64,000 nt of DNA from Cornus controversa (GCA_026545225.1 CM048848.1:14426853-14490852), one strand, 5' to 3'; shown: positions 1-11,789, numbered from the stretch's first letter. Notes: generated by a model from the letters alone, not told the origin. A program made the numbers and translations.

Positions 1-1451
1 TACGCATTCTAACCTCTTAATTTGCATATTTTATTCTCTTAGTAATAGATTATTTGTAATTTTACTCTATTTTAGTATTTTTCTTATTTTTAGGTCCTTA
101 ATAGTAATTTCACTCAAACCTTGATTTTTGGACTTCCAAATATGACATTCAAGTGGGTTAGAGAAAGTCTACATCAATTGGACCAATTCAATTCAATATT
201 TTAACTCAAAACAACCCAAGGAAGAGGCCTAAGAAAAGTACAACTGCTTAAGGAGATTGTAGGCTGAAATCTAATCCTGCGCAAAATTAAGTTATGAACC
301 TGTTTTGGTAATCTGCTCGTAACTCCTGTTTTCGACTATCAAAACGGCCCAAATCCCACGAAAGTCGAATGAAATTCGATTCTGGATCTTTTTTATTTCA
401 CAAAAATTTCATCAATCGAACTTCTAAGGTGTCAAATGTTGGGCCGAAGTTTAGCAGGAAATCTACCTGATTAGGGGCTGCAGGAAAACCCTAAATGTTT
501 CCTAATTAGGTTGGAACACTTCATGTGTCTCTTGGCAAATAAAAGTGACAAATTGGGGATGTTTTGGTGACCTTCGGTTGAAGTTTTAAAGACCTTTTGG
601 AGTGAATAAATATTGGAGAACAAGGTTTTGCACTACTTTCATGGAAATGATGTTTTCTTCCTCAACCATTGAAGTGTCTTTTTTTACCATGAGTGGCAAG
701 TTCTTCCACTAGGGTTTTGATGGAGCCCTAACTAAGCATCAATGGTTTGATTGTTCTAATTATTGGGAATTTTTATATTCATGCATAGATTGTGTAATTT
801 AGAGGATTCTATTATTGAGACTTGAGCAATAAATTTTATATTTAGTCTCAATGATTTCTTATCTTGTCTTAGATACTTAGTGGTTGTGATTGAACTCAAT
901 CCCTCTTATTTTTTATGATTATGAGAGTAATTATTACACAATATTATTAATTGAATGTATCGTTAAAATTTTGATGAATTATACCTAAAGAATATGGACC
1001 ATTTTACATCCTAGAATAAAGTAGATAGGTAGATGGTGCATGCTAATTGAATATAGTTCATGTTTAGCTTTGATTATATATTATCTCATTGACAGTTGAA
1101 AGAAAGCTTGTAGGTACTGAAACTAAACTTATGCATGATATAATTCTCCATAATTAGTTTAATTGACCATTGATTGTGAGGTTAGTGGTGAAGACGAAAA
1201 CCTAGATTCATCTCATCTTATCTTCACTTTACAGATTTTCTTATTTTTAGTTTACTTGCTTTTATTTAGTTAATTTTTAGAATTAGAAACAAAATTTAGC
1301 AATCTCTTTCTTTAATTTAATTAGAATTAATCCTACAAATCCAATACAAACGTAATACACAGTATATGTGGTTCGACACCCTCATTTTGACCCTACCCTA
1401 CTAGGATTCGTGCTATTACGAGTGGTATTTTTAATTGGTAATAATTAATCA
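1..1451 (+). repeat. Probable 5' LTR of an Athila/Tat-like gypsy element
   Basis: No gene is visible in this stretch. It is called an LTR because a tRNA-Asp-type primer site follows at 1463 and a gag remnant starts at 1611 on the same strand. The sequence just before the primer site, including a 'gtggttcgacaccc' run near 1370, resembles the leader of Athila/Tat elements. The left end lies outside the window, so no target duplication can be checked and the LTR edge near 1451 is approximate. Confidence 0.45.
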
Positions 1452-1462
1452 TGATAAATTTT

Positions 1463-1480
1463 TGGCGCCGTTACCGGAGA
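1463..1480 (+). promoter_or_regulatory. Primer binding site, tRNA-Asp type
   Basis: The string tggcgccgttaccggaga matches the tggcgccgttgccgggga primer site typical of Athila/Tat gypsy elements, with two differences. It would prime minus-strand synthesis. It lies about 130 bases before the gag remnant, as expected. Confidence 0.75.
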
Positions 1481-1610
1481 CTGTTTCTATTGTGATTATT
1501 TGGATTTTAAGAATTAGTTCTAATTGGATTTCTAGTTTAGAAAATTTTATATTTTGTTACTAATTTATTTGATTTGATTTGATTTTCTTTTTAGGTACTT
1601 CAGTCACCAT

Positions 1611-2400
1611 ATGTTCGGTCTCCATTCTTTATCTGATCCATTGATACCTTACGATCCCAAGCTTGAACGTACTCTTAGACATCCTAGGAATGTTCCTATT
1701 AACCCTATTGTGCAAGAAGAAGAGAACATTGACATCATGGGTGACGAACGGGATAACAATAATATTGTGCCAGATGTTGTTGTGGAGAGGGCGCGCTTAC
1801 TCAGAGATTATTATGTCCCAGAGACATACAATTCACTAGCCTGTTTTCAGTTTCCTAATGTCATAGCACAAAACTATGAGGTCAAGTCCAGTATCATTTA
1901 GATGTTGCCATCTTACTTTGGGCTGACTCATGAGGATCCGTACAAGCACTTGGATGATTTCATAGAAGTTTGCTCAACAACTAGAATTCATAACTTCTCA
2001 GAAGATGCTTTTAAGATGCAACTCTTTTTGTTCTCTTTGAAGGACAATGCCAAGTATTAGTTTAATTCTCTATCACCGGGCTCTATCACTACATTGACTC
2101 AAATGCAACATGAGTTCCTGAAGAAATATTTTTCGATAGGGAAGACTAATCAATTCAGATGGGTTTCTCTCAGTCTCAGGGGGAACAATTTTAAGAGACA
2201 TGGGAAATATTCAAGGACCTTCTTAGGAAGTGTCCTTATCATCAGTTCCAAAATGGCAGCTAGTGCAGTGTTTCCATAAAGGGCTAACCGAAGGTAACAG
2301 ACATATGCACCATATGGGAGCACTTTTATGTTGAAAAATGAAGATGAAGCATGAACTTTGTTCGAGAACCTCAGTGATAATTCTTTGCAACATGTGTCTT
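1611..2400 (+). pseudogene. gypsy (Athila/Tat-like) gag remnant
   Basis: The frame opens with MFGLHSLSDPLIPYDPKLER, followed by an acidic segment, then reads through a retrotransposon gag (capsid) domain with LTHEDPYKHLDDFIEVC, FSLKDNAKY and LKKYF blocks. Gag would form the capsid that packages the element's RNA. Stops interrupt it at 1899-1901 and 2058-2060, and the frame is lost after about 2160, although capsid homology can still be followed (for example FKDLLRKCP and a LFENLSDNSLQH-like run) to about 2395. There it ends abruptly against a copia fragment on the other strand. No protease or pol follows. Confidence 0.7.
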
Positions 2401-2868
2401 CATCTTGTTCGATAGACTTTTGACTCAAGATACCGATGCATGACCCAAACGAGAATGCCACAACTCAAGAGTACGTATAATACTTCATGTAGATACAGTT
2501 GTGGTAGATGAAGTAGGTAGATGCAAGGAAGAAAGATCAAATAGTCGCCCTGTCTTACGGCTTGTCCCGTTATCTCACCCATCTTAGCCATTAGAGAAAA
2601 ATGTTATATTCAAACCTAGATCAGAAAATTGACCAATAGACAAAAGATTAAGAGAAAGATTGGGAAAAAGATAAATATTGGAAACAGACAAATTTGACTG
2701 AGAGACAGTATATATGTAACTAATGGCCATAGTAGAGCCATTAGCTGTGTGAATAATAGATGGATGAGATGTAGGAGTCTGAGTAGTGAGCAAAGTATGG
2801 TCAGGTGTCATATGATTACAGCAGGCAGAGCCAAAAAACTATGAATTAACTGTACCTTGTGTGGTTGA
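2400..2868 (-). pseudogene. copia protease / GAG-pre-integrase fragment
   Basis: On the minus strand the sequence reads SACCNHMTPDHTLLTTQ, then an ANGSTMAIS...VSNIYLFPNLSLNLLSIGQ block. This is the C-terminal part of the copia aspartic protease region and the start of the GAG-pre-integrase domain. A second frame (2591-2400) continues into a decayed GAG-pre-integrase tail near a WHSRLGH-like position. The active-site DSG-type segment is degraded and a stop lies just upstream near 2840. Frames shift at about 2590, so it cannot be functional. Confidence 0.7.
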
Positions 2869-2869
2869 G

Positions 2870-3230
2870 TGTCACGCTCCAATTTCCAACACTCAAAATC
2901 GAGGGTGATTATGTAATAAACCATCACCTCTAACCATGTCCCCACTATAGTACCATACTTTGATACCATGTTATCACACCCCAGTTTCCAATACCCAAAT
3001 CGATATAGAAAATGGAGGTGAACAATTCACTCCGTACCATATGTCATCCCTAAACATGCTCTGATACCATGCTGTCACGCCCCGATTTCCAACATTCAAA
3101 ATCAAGGGTGATTATGTAATAAACCATCACCTCTGACCATTATCCATACTATAGTACCATGCTCTGATACCATGTTGTCATGCCCCTACTTTCCGATACC
3201 AAGATCGATATAGAAAGCGGAGGTGAACAA
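2870..3230 (-). repeat. Tandem repeats of LTR 3' end plus primer-site junction
   Basis: A block beginning tgtcacgc(t/c)cc recurs at about 2870, 2971, 3073 and 3177, so subunits are roughly 100 bases, with a clearer 204-base higher-order period. Three of the boundaries carry gctctgatacca or a close variant, which is the complement of the tRNA-iMet primer site tggtatcagagc. On the minus strand each boundary therefore reads as LTR end followed by primer site. Confidence 0.75.
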
Positions 3231-3599
3231 TGGAAGTCTCACCCGGTTCACACTTATAAACCGCTCAATTCCAGAATCTAACTTCTTGTATGTTTAAAAT
3301 TTCAGAATGATTCTTAGTCCATTGGAAAGAGGATCTAAAAATACTCGATTTAAAAAAAACTACGCTCAATTTCGATATAGAACGAAGAAGTTGCGCCCAT
3401 TTGAAGTTTGGACCACCGAAGCTTACTTGCAAGTACAAGGGCAATTTTGTCCATTTACTTCTAATACACCACCTCAACCACTAAACCAACGTAGAATCAT
3501 AATTGCGTACGTAACTCCTTATGGCCTCACACATGGTGATGTATTTTCCTCCCTAAAAATTCTCCAATTTCGTTTCAACAAACACACTCAGCCACACAC

Positions 3600-3790
3600 T
3601 TCGATGTATTGAAGGGGTGACTTCGATGCATCGAACCTGCGATGCATCGACCAAGATGCGAAGTGTCCTGTGACACCTACTAGATTTTTGTACGAAATCC
3701 TCTTCCATAATTGATGATGCATCGAAGCATTTTGCAATGCATCGACACACTGCGATGCATCGAAATGGTGATTTCGATGCATCGAACTCA
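3600..3790. repeat. Cluster of the palindrome tcgatgcatcga
   Basis: About seven exact or near copies of the self-complementary motif (t)cgatgcatcg(a) occur within 190 bases of the solo LTR. Spacing is irregular, so this is a motif cluster and not a simple tandem array. Confidence 0.7.
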
Positions 3791-5750
3791 CCTAGCCTGG
3801 AACACTAACAAAATAAAAAGTGATAACAATCATCATTGTCCTCCCAATCCATTATCCTAACAAACAACCATATAACATAATTATGTTCCTAACAACTCCT
3901 CAAACATCCACAAAATGATAAATCATCACCATTTAATACCACCACATACACTTGCAACACAAAAATGATAATTTACGCATTATCATACACCTACTTCAAA
4001 AATCACCAATTTTACATGATCTTCACGAGGTAGCAAACTTATCATATATAATTGAAAGTTTTACACATGCTTCTCATCCAAAATAAGTACAATATTTATA
4101 ATTTAGTCCACATACCACAAGTTGGCATAGATGTCCATACATATGTTTCAAAAGACACAAAAGTCCAAAAATGAGATTCTTCTACTCTAGGTCTAACTCA
4201 TGGTTGTGCATCCTCAGCCACCTCCTTGCTATGTCCTGAAAGTGTTAGTGCAGGGGGATGAGCAATTTTCAACGAGCTCAAGGTTAATGTATTGTGTAAT
4301 CCATTCAAGGCCACATTTCATATTCAACGCATAAAACATAACTCATATCTATCAATTACGTGTCATGCTCCCTAGCATTTCTAGTTGCAACCTTAAAAGC
4401 TCAATTCGTTCACGTCATGGCATACACATCAATTATAACTTGACACCCATATAAAATGTATTTTGTACACATAGCATATTTCCATCACACATGTAGCATA
4501 TGACAAATATCAAAAATGAATAAATATCAACACAAGTCATGTAATTCACTTAAGTTACACATAAGACTCAACACACTCTCTCGGATTTGGTTCATACTCA
4601 CACACACTAATAAGATATGTACTGAAGTCTCATATCTCAATTTTTTGGTTATTTCAGGCTACTAACCCGTCCGGTTACCACCCACTTGTGCAAGGTAGAG
4701 GTCTTTCAACCCCAAGGAGATATGTTCCCCCTCTATTTCTTATGAGCCAGTTCCGAGACACACCCCATACTTTCACATTTTTGCACGCACATTCACAAAT
4801 TCAATGCATTGCACCCATTATATATCCTAGTTCAATCCTAGTATGTCATACAAGGCTCATAAGAACATATATAGATACTTAACCTCCCAAAAGTAAGTTT
4901 TTATCATATATTCCCCAAAATCCCATATATGCAATTTAAGCTTTATTTTGCACATATATGTAATTCATACAATATAAAACATATACTAATCATTTCTATT
5001 AAGAGAAACATATATACATCACTTTAAAATATCAATTTCATTACAAATCATACATTTTCATATATCACATGAAAAGAAAACATCTATTTCATGCTTAGAC
5101 ATGAAATCTCACTTCAATAAGAAGACACAACACACACCCCCTACCTCAAGAGATCAAATCTCTAGCAAATCTCCAAAGCTAGCAGACCAAAAATCTCAAA
5201 CTCTTGCTTTATTCGGTTCAAAACGACGCCCTTTTCACGTAGAACACACTTCCCTTTTTCGGCGCCCTCCGAATCAAGCCCTAACACCTTCTAATTCTAG
5301 AGAGAAGAGAGCTTCACGGCTGATTTGAGAGAAGAAATAATCTATAAATATCTGTCTCTCAGATATTTATAAGCCCTAGGGCGCAAAAAGACCAAAATAC
5401 CCCTAGTTCACTTAACGTACCTTCCCAACCTCCGTTTTTGAATCCAAAAGAAGTTATGGACTCGAAATCACTTCTACGTCTCTCTAAATATTCTAATTGG
5501 TTTATAACCAAAAATAATATTTTCTAGAAAAAAATATCCGAATTCCCAGACTCATTAAACCTCATCCCGGGACCCTTGTTGACCAAAAAGTCAAACTTTT
5601 CTAAAAGTTTTCAAAACTTCTCAAACCCCTACAACAACTCTCCAAACAAGTTTTCCGCATTCAAAACATGTTAAATATCATTTAAAATGCATTTAAAGCA
5701 ATAAATGATAAGAAAAAGAAAACTAGCCAAAATTGGGCACGGTCTCTGCA

Positions 5751-6600
5751 TTGACAAAGCAGAGTTAGATGATCTTAAACCTGATTACTTAGATATAAAT
5801 TGGTTGAGAATTTCCTCCAGATCAATAGCAGAATATGCAGATGAGGACTCCTCAAAAGGAGTGGTAACTGGTGTAGAAAGAGAAGGATGAGATGACAATG
5901 TCTCCGTGGTAGCTATAGCTATAGCATTGCGAGGTTTAGTAAGTTTGAAGATCTCCTGATTTGCGATAGTATCTGTAGGAATGTTTACTAGGTCAGAGTT
6001 AAAATGACTGTGCTCGCTGTTTGTTACCACTATTGCGACAAAAAGAAGAAGAATATATGTTGAGTGAAGGCCCAAACTGAAAAGACTGTGATAAAGCTTT
6101 TTGATCCCAAAGACACTTTATGCGAGCAAAAAACTCATTAATCCTCTGACCGGACTCTTGTTTAAGATGACAAAGCTGGACCATTAATTGATACTGACGA
6201 GCACCATTAGAGCCAGAATATCAAAAAATAAGCATGTCCCAAACCTCTTTGGCAGTTTCATAACTCCCAAATTCCATACTAATGAAAGAATTGGGTGTGT
6301 TGTGGAACCATGTGATAATCTTGTGATAATTGTTATCCCATTCCTCAACACGAGAAACAAAGGCTTCATCTTTCACAAGTATCCTTAACAGGTGATTTTT
6401 GATCCCCTTTGATGTACGACCATAGCTTGCATCCTTTAAGAAAGTTGCGCATAGATTGACTCCAAAAAATATAGTTGTCTCCATTAAGCGTAATAGAAAT
6501 TGGGTGAGAAATCTCATTTTAAGCCATTTAAAAATTTCAAATGACAAACAAACTGGAAAATTAAAATCAACACAAAATTTCAAGTGGGGTAAGCCCAAGA
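5751..6600 (-). pseudogene. copia gag remnant
   Basis: The minus strand reads a copia-type gag: an FLTQFLLRLMETTIFFG start equivalent to the LNGDNY-W block, then VKDEAFVSRVEEWDNNYHKI, SMEFGSYETAKEVWDML, then MVQLCHLKQESGQRINEFF and CLWDQKALS. These belong to the UBN2/Retrotran_gag family that forms the particle core. The blocks lie in different frames (breaks near 6220, 6185 and 6075) and a stop at 5785-5787 precedes the solo LTR, so the gene is dead. The 78- and 73-residue frames at 6567-6831 lie in the repetitive leader and are not counted as coding. Confidence 0.7.
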
Positions 6601-6609
6601 AAAAAAAAA

Positions 6610-6870
6610 TCAGGTGTTGTTGCTGACGTGGTAGTACCGTTCACGTGGCAAAAAAATGGCTGACATGGCAAACGACGTGGCAAAAAAAAATGCTGGGATG
6701 GCAGATGACGTGGCAGAATGTTGTTGACATGGAAAAATGTTGCTAGCATGGGAAATATTATGTATTTTGGTGATGACATAGCAGACGACATGAATGATGA
6801 CATGGCAAACGATATGGCGATGACATGGCACTTAAAGCTGCGTCAGCGAGACTTGGTGCACATGAAGGAC
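6610..6870. repeat. Degenerate gacgtggca repeats
   Basis: About ten loose copies of ga(c/t)(g/a)tggca occur between the copia gag and its primer site. They open short frames in several phases, which should not be taken as genes. Confidence 0.6.
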
Positions 6871-7120
6871 GTGGCAGTGTGTGTGTTGCTAGGAAAAAAA
6901 CCCAAAAGATTTAGGCAACGCGTGGTGGCACGTGAAGGCTTCATTCGAGTTAATTTTGGCGGCAAATTGATCGTCTAGTTGAGGACTTCGTTCTGATATG
7001 TTCAGAATATCAAACGAAGTTCTAGAAGATAGATTTTTGGCACCAAATAGAAAATAGTTCTGTTTAGAGATGAGAACAATTAAGCAGAAGAAGAAGAAAA
7101 TGAGGGTTTTGAAAACCCTA

Positions 7121-7132
7121 GCTCTGATACTA
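7121..7132 (-). promoter_or_regulatory. copia primer binding site (tRNA-iMet)
   Basis: gctctgatacta on the + strand is tagtatcagagc on the minus strand, one base from the tRNA-iMet primer site. It abuts the LTR edge at 7133. Confidence 0.75.
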
Positions 7133-7346
7133 TGTTAGAAATAAGAGAAAAAGAGAGAAAAGTATCTCTGAATTATATTAATGAATGGTATGGTTACAAT
7201 ATACAATGAGATCATGTATATAAGAGAAAGAAAAGAGGTAGGTGAGTAGGAAGCAAGTTATCCTATACATGGTAAGTCTCCAATCATAAAAATCTTAATT
7301 TGATATGGAAGACATTAAATATAAAATATACTAATATATTTCAACA
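7133..7346 (-). repeat. 5' LTR of the minus-strand copia element
   Basis: This 214-base block begins tgttag and ends caaca on the + strand, giving TGTT...AACA tips, and directly abuts the primer site. No partner LTR is present in the window. Short LTRs of this size are common in copia elements. Confidence 0.7.
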
Positions 7347-7547
7347 GCCTCGATAAACTTATTCCCACCCTTACTAGTAAGGGTCTCAGTGCGAGGGACA
7401 TGGTCGCGTTGTCAGGTTACTATTAAACCAACACATTAATATGTTTTTTAGAAAAACTGAAAGTTGATGTTATATAATTCATTTTGAAACATGTACACAC
7501 AGTAGCTCATACAATTGGACAGGCACAATGTTTTACATTTGGCAACA

Positions 7548-7583
<36 letters not shown>

Positions 7584-8199
7584 CAACTTGCTAGAATGTT
7601 ACTTATTAATTTCCAAAGAGGCATTTCATGACCAAAATGTTACTTGTGTTATATATACTTATAGTTTTGAGGTTGAGAAGAAAATTACTACTTGAAGGAG
7701 GCAAACATAGATAAGAGTTGGTCATACAGGCTACTAGGAGGAGACAAACTGTGTTACCTACTTTTTTTTTTTTATATATATTGAGTGGCATGCATTAATT
7801 TTTTGGGTCTCTTTAGCTTTCAGAAAATGAAAGACCTTTATGCTATAATTTCTTATCCAAGTGTACTTGGTTTACAAATAGTAAAGGGTGATTCAAATTA
7901 ATTTATTGGATCTCTTATCCCTACAAGTACTCTTACCCTTATCAGCAAAATATACACTCTGGACTTGTTGCAAGGACCTTATTACATGGAATATCTTCAA
8001 TTAAAGAAGACAAAACCTTGTTGCTCCAATTATAAGAAAAATCTTTTTACACATTTGAATTTTAATCTAATACAATCAATAGGTAGTATGAGTTATATGT
8101 GTTTGAGCTGTATAAGTGTTGAAATTAAACCTGTCTTTGGTGAGTTTACATGGCTGTTTTGGTAAGCTTAATATGTTGAGTTCATCTTGATAATATGTT
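7347..8199. other. Non-coding stretch, no gene seen
   Basis: Low-complexity AT-rich DNA with a (TA)n run at 7550-7582. Open frames are short and without recognisable motifs. Confidence 0.6.
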
Positions 8200-8338
8200 G
8201 GTATCATATAATTGTTTTGTTGGTTTATCATTGCCGATATATAAGTTAAATTGTTGAAGTTATTATATCTGAAATTACTGATTTTATATAGATGATATGC
8301 TGATTTTACATGGCTGAAATTGTTAATTTTATATGGAT
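8200..8338. repeat. Degenerate gctgatttta repeats, left half
   Basis: Loose copies of (t)gctgattttata and gctgaaatt recur here and continue at 10740-10960 beyond the solo LTR. The two halves were one tract before the LTR inserted. Confidence 0.6.
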
Positions 8339-10744
8339 TGTTGACCTCAAGGTTTCAACCAAAGGTTATTTGAGTAATTTTGATGATAACAATCTATTGT
8401 AGTGTAGATCTAATGAGTTTACTTGAGTGTGCATTTTACAAGGTATAAAATTATCTCAAGTATCTTTAAGACTTTGTACTTCAAAGGGACTTACAAGAAG
8501 ATATATGAAGTCACATGATCATAGAGCTCAAAAATCAATAATCAAGATCAATGGTGAAGTTAAAGTGAAGTAACATGATGAAGGAACCCAAGAGCTTAAA
8601 GATTTGAAGATCAAAAGACTTGGGTAGGATAGTCTTGGGTGAGTGCTTATATTTATTGTAAAGTTACTTTGATGTACTCACATGAAAGCTCTAGGACCAA
8701 TGCATATAATTCATATCATTCATAAGTCCTTAGAGTATAAGCAATAGGCCATGAACTTCATTTATAGCATCATGAGGCCTTTTCTAAAGGTTGAGTTAGT
8801 TCAAGCTTTCATAAGCTTTGGAAGAACTCAATTATTAAGTCATAACTAGGACCATGTATTTCAATCATATCATTTGGAATGGTCTCTAGGAATTAGAGCA
8901 ATAAGGCTTTGAACTTATATGTTTAAATCATAAAAAGCCTTATGTAATATTGAGATGATCTCCAATTGGAAATATCTTTTATACTCAATATTCACATTCA
9001 GTCAATGAACTTCAAGTTAAGTTTGAGCTTGCTGAAACTCAACTTTGAGTTTGCTGAAAGTTCAGTTTCAGCTTGCTGAAAATGCATTTTTAGGCGACTG
9101 AAAATTCACTTTCAGCCGACTGAAAATGGCAGTAGGTTTTGGAGCACTTTTTAGCTGACTGAAACCTTATTTTCAGCCGATTGAAAGTTGCTGGATCTGG
9201 ATCTAACGGCTAGTTTAGTGCATTTAATGCTCACAACTACCCTCTAACAGCTATATTTTTTAAATATTATATATATGAGTTTGGAGCTTCTTTTAGCTGA
9301 GAGAGAAGAGACCAAGAGAGAAACTCACCTTGTGCATTTAGTTTATATATATTTTGAGTGAGTTCTATCATGAATTCTTCATCTCATATCAATTGGTAGA
9401 AACTCTCTTGTAAGAAAAACAGAAAGAGTGAACTTACATTGCATATCTATTGTTCATCTTTTATATTCATCTAGAGTTGATCTTTCATATTGATTCATCA
9501 ATTATAACTCTAGGTATGTGAGCTATCATTTGTGTATCTATCCATTGAGGGATATTTTCTATTGTACTCAAACTCCTATTTATCCTATTTGAGAGGAAGT
9601 CCAAGATGTGCTCTTGGTAAAAAGGGATTGCTTCATGGAAGCTTGTAAAGGTTCTCACTTGATCCATTAAAAGTGAAAGGAAGCCCAAGTTGTGCGCTTG
9701 GCAATGAAGTCTTGGTGAAGTGTTCACCGGAGAAAAGAAGACCAAGTGTTGGACTTGGCAATTGTAGAGGTTTGCTTTCCACCCTTAAGGGAAGCTTCAT
9801 AGTGGATACCTCAAGATGAGCTCTTGAGGCATGGATGTAGGCCGGAGTTGCCGAACCATGTAAATATCGTGGTGTTGCTTGGTTTGCATTTCTCTAACCC
9901 TTAACTCCGTTACTTAATAACATTTTATATATTTAACTTCATTATGCTTTATATATGAATGCTATGAGTTTATATGTTTTAATTCATATAAAGAGGATGT
10001 GATGAATGCTTGGAGTATGTTGATTGATTGAGTACTTATTTGATTATTCATCTCCAATTAAGTTGCACACTATATGTTTGATAAAATGTCTCTATGAGCT
10101 TTAATTCCATTTTAGCATTGGTAGATATATACCTACTTAGCTCATTTCATTCATTATCCAATGAACCATTTTATGAATGAATGAGTAGCACTCCAAGTGC
10201 TTGATTAATTGTCTATGTGAGTTTTACTCTTTACATTATATTCATAGATAATTGCTCAAGTACCCTTTTGATAGGTTTACTCCTTTATTTTGTTAACATT
10301 TGTTTTATAACTATTTTTTTAATGAATGTTTTTTTAAATGCTTTATATGAGGAGGATGGGATGTATGTTTGGAGTATATTGGTTGAGTTGTGGAATTGAA
10401 TGTATTGTAAATTGATTGAGTATTTATTTGATCACCTTTTTGTCAATCAATTTGCATATCATGGTTTTGATTAAACACACAATCAACATTTCCACACACG
10501 ACAAGCATGATACGTTGCACTTTCATGAACACTTCATTTGTCACATCCAATTGATCATTTAAGTGCATGATAGGTAGAACATTCTCATTCCCACTTGCTG
10601 AATACATAAGTTTCTCAAGTAATTGACAAAAGTCCAAACAAGCCTACTTTTGTCAAAATGAGCTCAATCGAAAAAGTTTCATCGTTTGCCAATTGTCCCT
10701 ATTCACTCCCCCCCCTCTAGGGACAAATCTTGGGTAACATGGAT
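8334..10744 (+). mobile_element. Solo LTR, SIRE/Maximus-like copia, with TGGAT duplication
   Basis: The LTR is 8339-10739, from TGTTGACC to GGGTAACA. It is flanked by a perfect 5-bp duplication, tggat at 8334-8338 and 10740-10744. The start (tgttgacctcaaggttt, then attttgatgataacaa) and the size of about 2.4 kb resemble SIRE/Maximus LTRs. A likely promoter lies near 9245-9280 (tttaaatattatatatatg). There is no internal domain, as expected after LTR-LTR recombination. Short open frames within it have no homology that I recognise. The perfect duplication suggests a recent event. Confidence 0.8.
9025..9195. repeat. Cluster of ttcagccgactgaaa-type inverted motifs
   Basis: About eight variants of (t)ttcagc(c/t)gactgaaa or its half site gctgaaa lie just upstream of the presumed LTR promoter. 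Full copies are near-palindromes. Confidence 0.7.
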
Positions 10745-10960
10745 GATATGCTGACTTTACATAGCTAATATTGCTAATTTCATATGGTTGATATGCTAAT
10801 TTCTTAGTTGCTGAATTTGCTGATTTCTATATCATATATTACTGATTCTTAGTGGCTGATTTTTCTGATTTCAATATACTAAAGTGCTGAATATTAGTTG
10901 CTGGTTTTTTCTAAGATTATATATTCCATGGTTGTTTTTACTGAAACAAATTGTTGTTTA
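10740..10960. repeat. Degenerate gctgatttta repeats, right half
   Basis: This continues the 8200-8338 tract: short blocks such as gatatgctga, ttgctgattt and tggctgattt. Confidence 0.55.
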
Positions 10961-10982
10961 GTACTTGTGGAGTAACCTTACT

Positions 10983-11141
10983 TATTGTGTTCTTGACCGT
11001 AGAAATCAGATCTTTCATTCCAAGACCATTCCTTTAGTTCGGGTTCAGTGGAGCCACCACAATGAGGCGGAGTCCACTTGAGAAAGGGAGGATGAAATAA
11101 AGGCAAAATATCCAAAACTTTTTATTTCAGGTATGAGGTGA
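10983..11141 (+). pseudogene. Chromovirus polyprotein C-terminus (chromodomain tail)
   Basis: The frame reads VLDRRNQIFHSKTIPLVRVQ, then WSHHNEAEST, a stop (TGA at 11079-11081), then EREDEIKAKYPKLFISG and a final TGA at 11139-11141. It is the end of the integrase and chromodomain region of a Tekay-like Ty3/gypsy element and is closely similar to the minus-strand copy near 30450-30640. The chromodomain directs integration to modified chromatin. A purine tract (tttttagggaggaaga, 11163-11178) and an LTR start follow at once. Confidence 0.75.
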
Positions 11142-11745
11142 ATTCCCAGGACGGAATCCCTCTTTTTAGGGAGGAAGAATGTAATATCCCGTAATTTGAG
11201 GATATTTAATTTGAGATTTTAATTATTTAAATGTTCATTTTGTGGTGTTTTAAATGTTTTAGTTAATTTTGTCAATGTCTGTTCTTTTTGTTTAATGTGG
11301 ATGTTCATTTGTTGCTAAGTGTTGATTGATTTTAAATGTTTGTGAATTATTTGTTTTAAATATAATTTTTCTTGTAAATAAATTAGGTGGATTTTTGGGC
11401 TGAAATTTCTTTTACTTTTTTTTAATTATTATCAGGTTGGCTAGACTGTTAGGTTGGCCTATATATTTATATATAGGTGAGCTAAATATATTATATTTAT
11501 TCTTTTTTATTATTTAAGAATTATTGTAGTAATTCTAGAAAAGAAAATTAATAAATAAAGAGAATAAAAATTAAGGTTCAGTAGTTCCTATGCACAAAGA
11601 GTTTTTAAGCACAGACCGAAAGAGAACGGTAGACGCCAAAAAAGGGAGAGAATGTGATTTTGCTCAAAATCATAAGGCAAGTTCAATCTCTTCACTTCTT
11701 CTTTGAACTTGTAAACATAGATAAATATTGATATTATTTGATTTG

Positions 11746-11748
<3 letters not shown>

Positions 11749-11788
<40 letters not shown>
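11749..11788. repeat. (TA)n microsatellite
   Basis: An uninterrupted TA run within LTR copy A. Confidence 0.9.

Positions 11789-11789
<1 letters not shown>

Larger units (their letters stand above)
2865..5755 (-). mobile_element. Solo LTR of a chromovirus (gypsy), with target duplication
   Basis: The LTR proper is 2870-5750 and reads on the minus strand from TGCAGAGACCGTGCCC to GGAGCGTGACA. It is flanked by a near-matching 5-bp duplication, ttgag (2865-2869) and ttgac (5751-5755). Its first 400 bases match, in inverse orientation, the LTR fragment beginning at 33780. No internal domain is present. It interrupts the copia polyprotein, so it is younger than that element. It contains tandem LTR-end repeats (2870-3230) and a cluster of short palindromes (3600-3790). 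Small open frames in it have no recognisable homology. Confidence 0.8.
2397..7346 (-). mobile_element. Truncated Ty1/copia element, minus strand, split by a solo LTR
   Basis: Read on the minus strand the parts come in order: 5' LTR (7346-7133), tRNA-iMet primer site (7132-7121), gag (about 6600-5751), then protease and GAG-pre-integrase (2868-2400). The two coding blocks are separated by an inserted LTR at 2870-5750, and the reading resumes across it at the expected place in the polyprotein. Integrase, reverse transcriptase, RNase H and 3' LTR are missing; the copy stops at the junction with the Athila-like gag near 2397. Confidence 0.75.
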
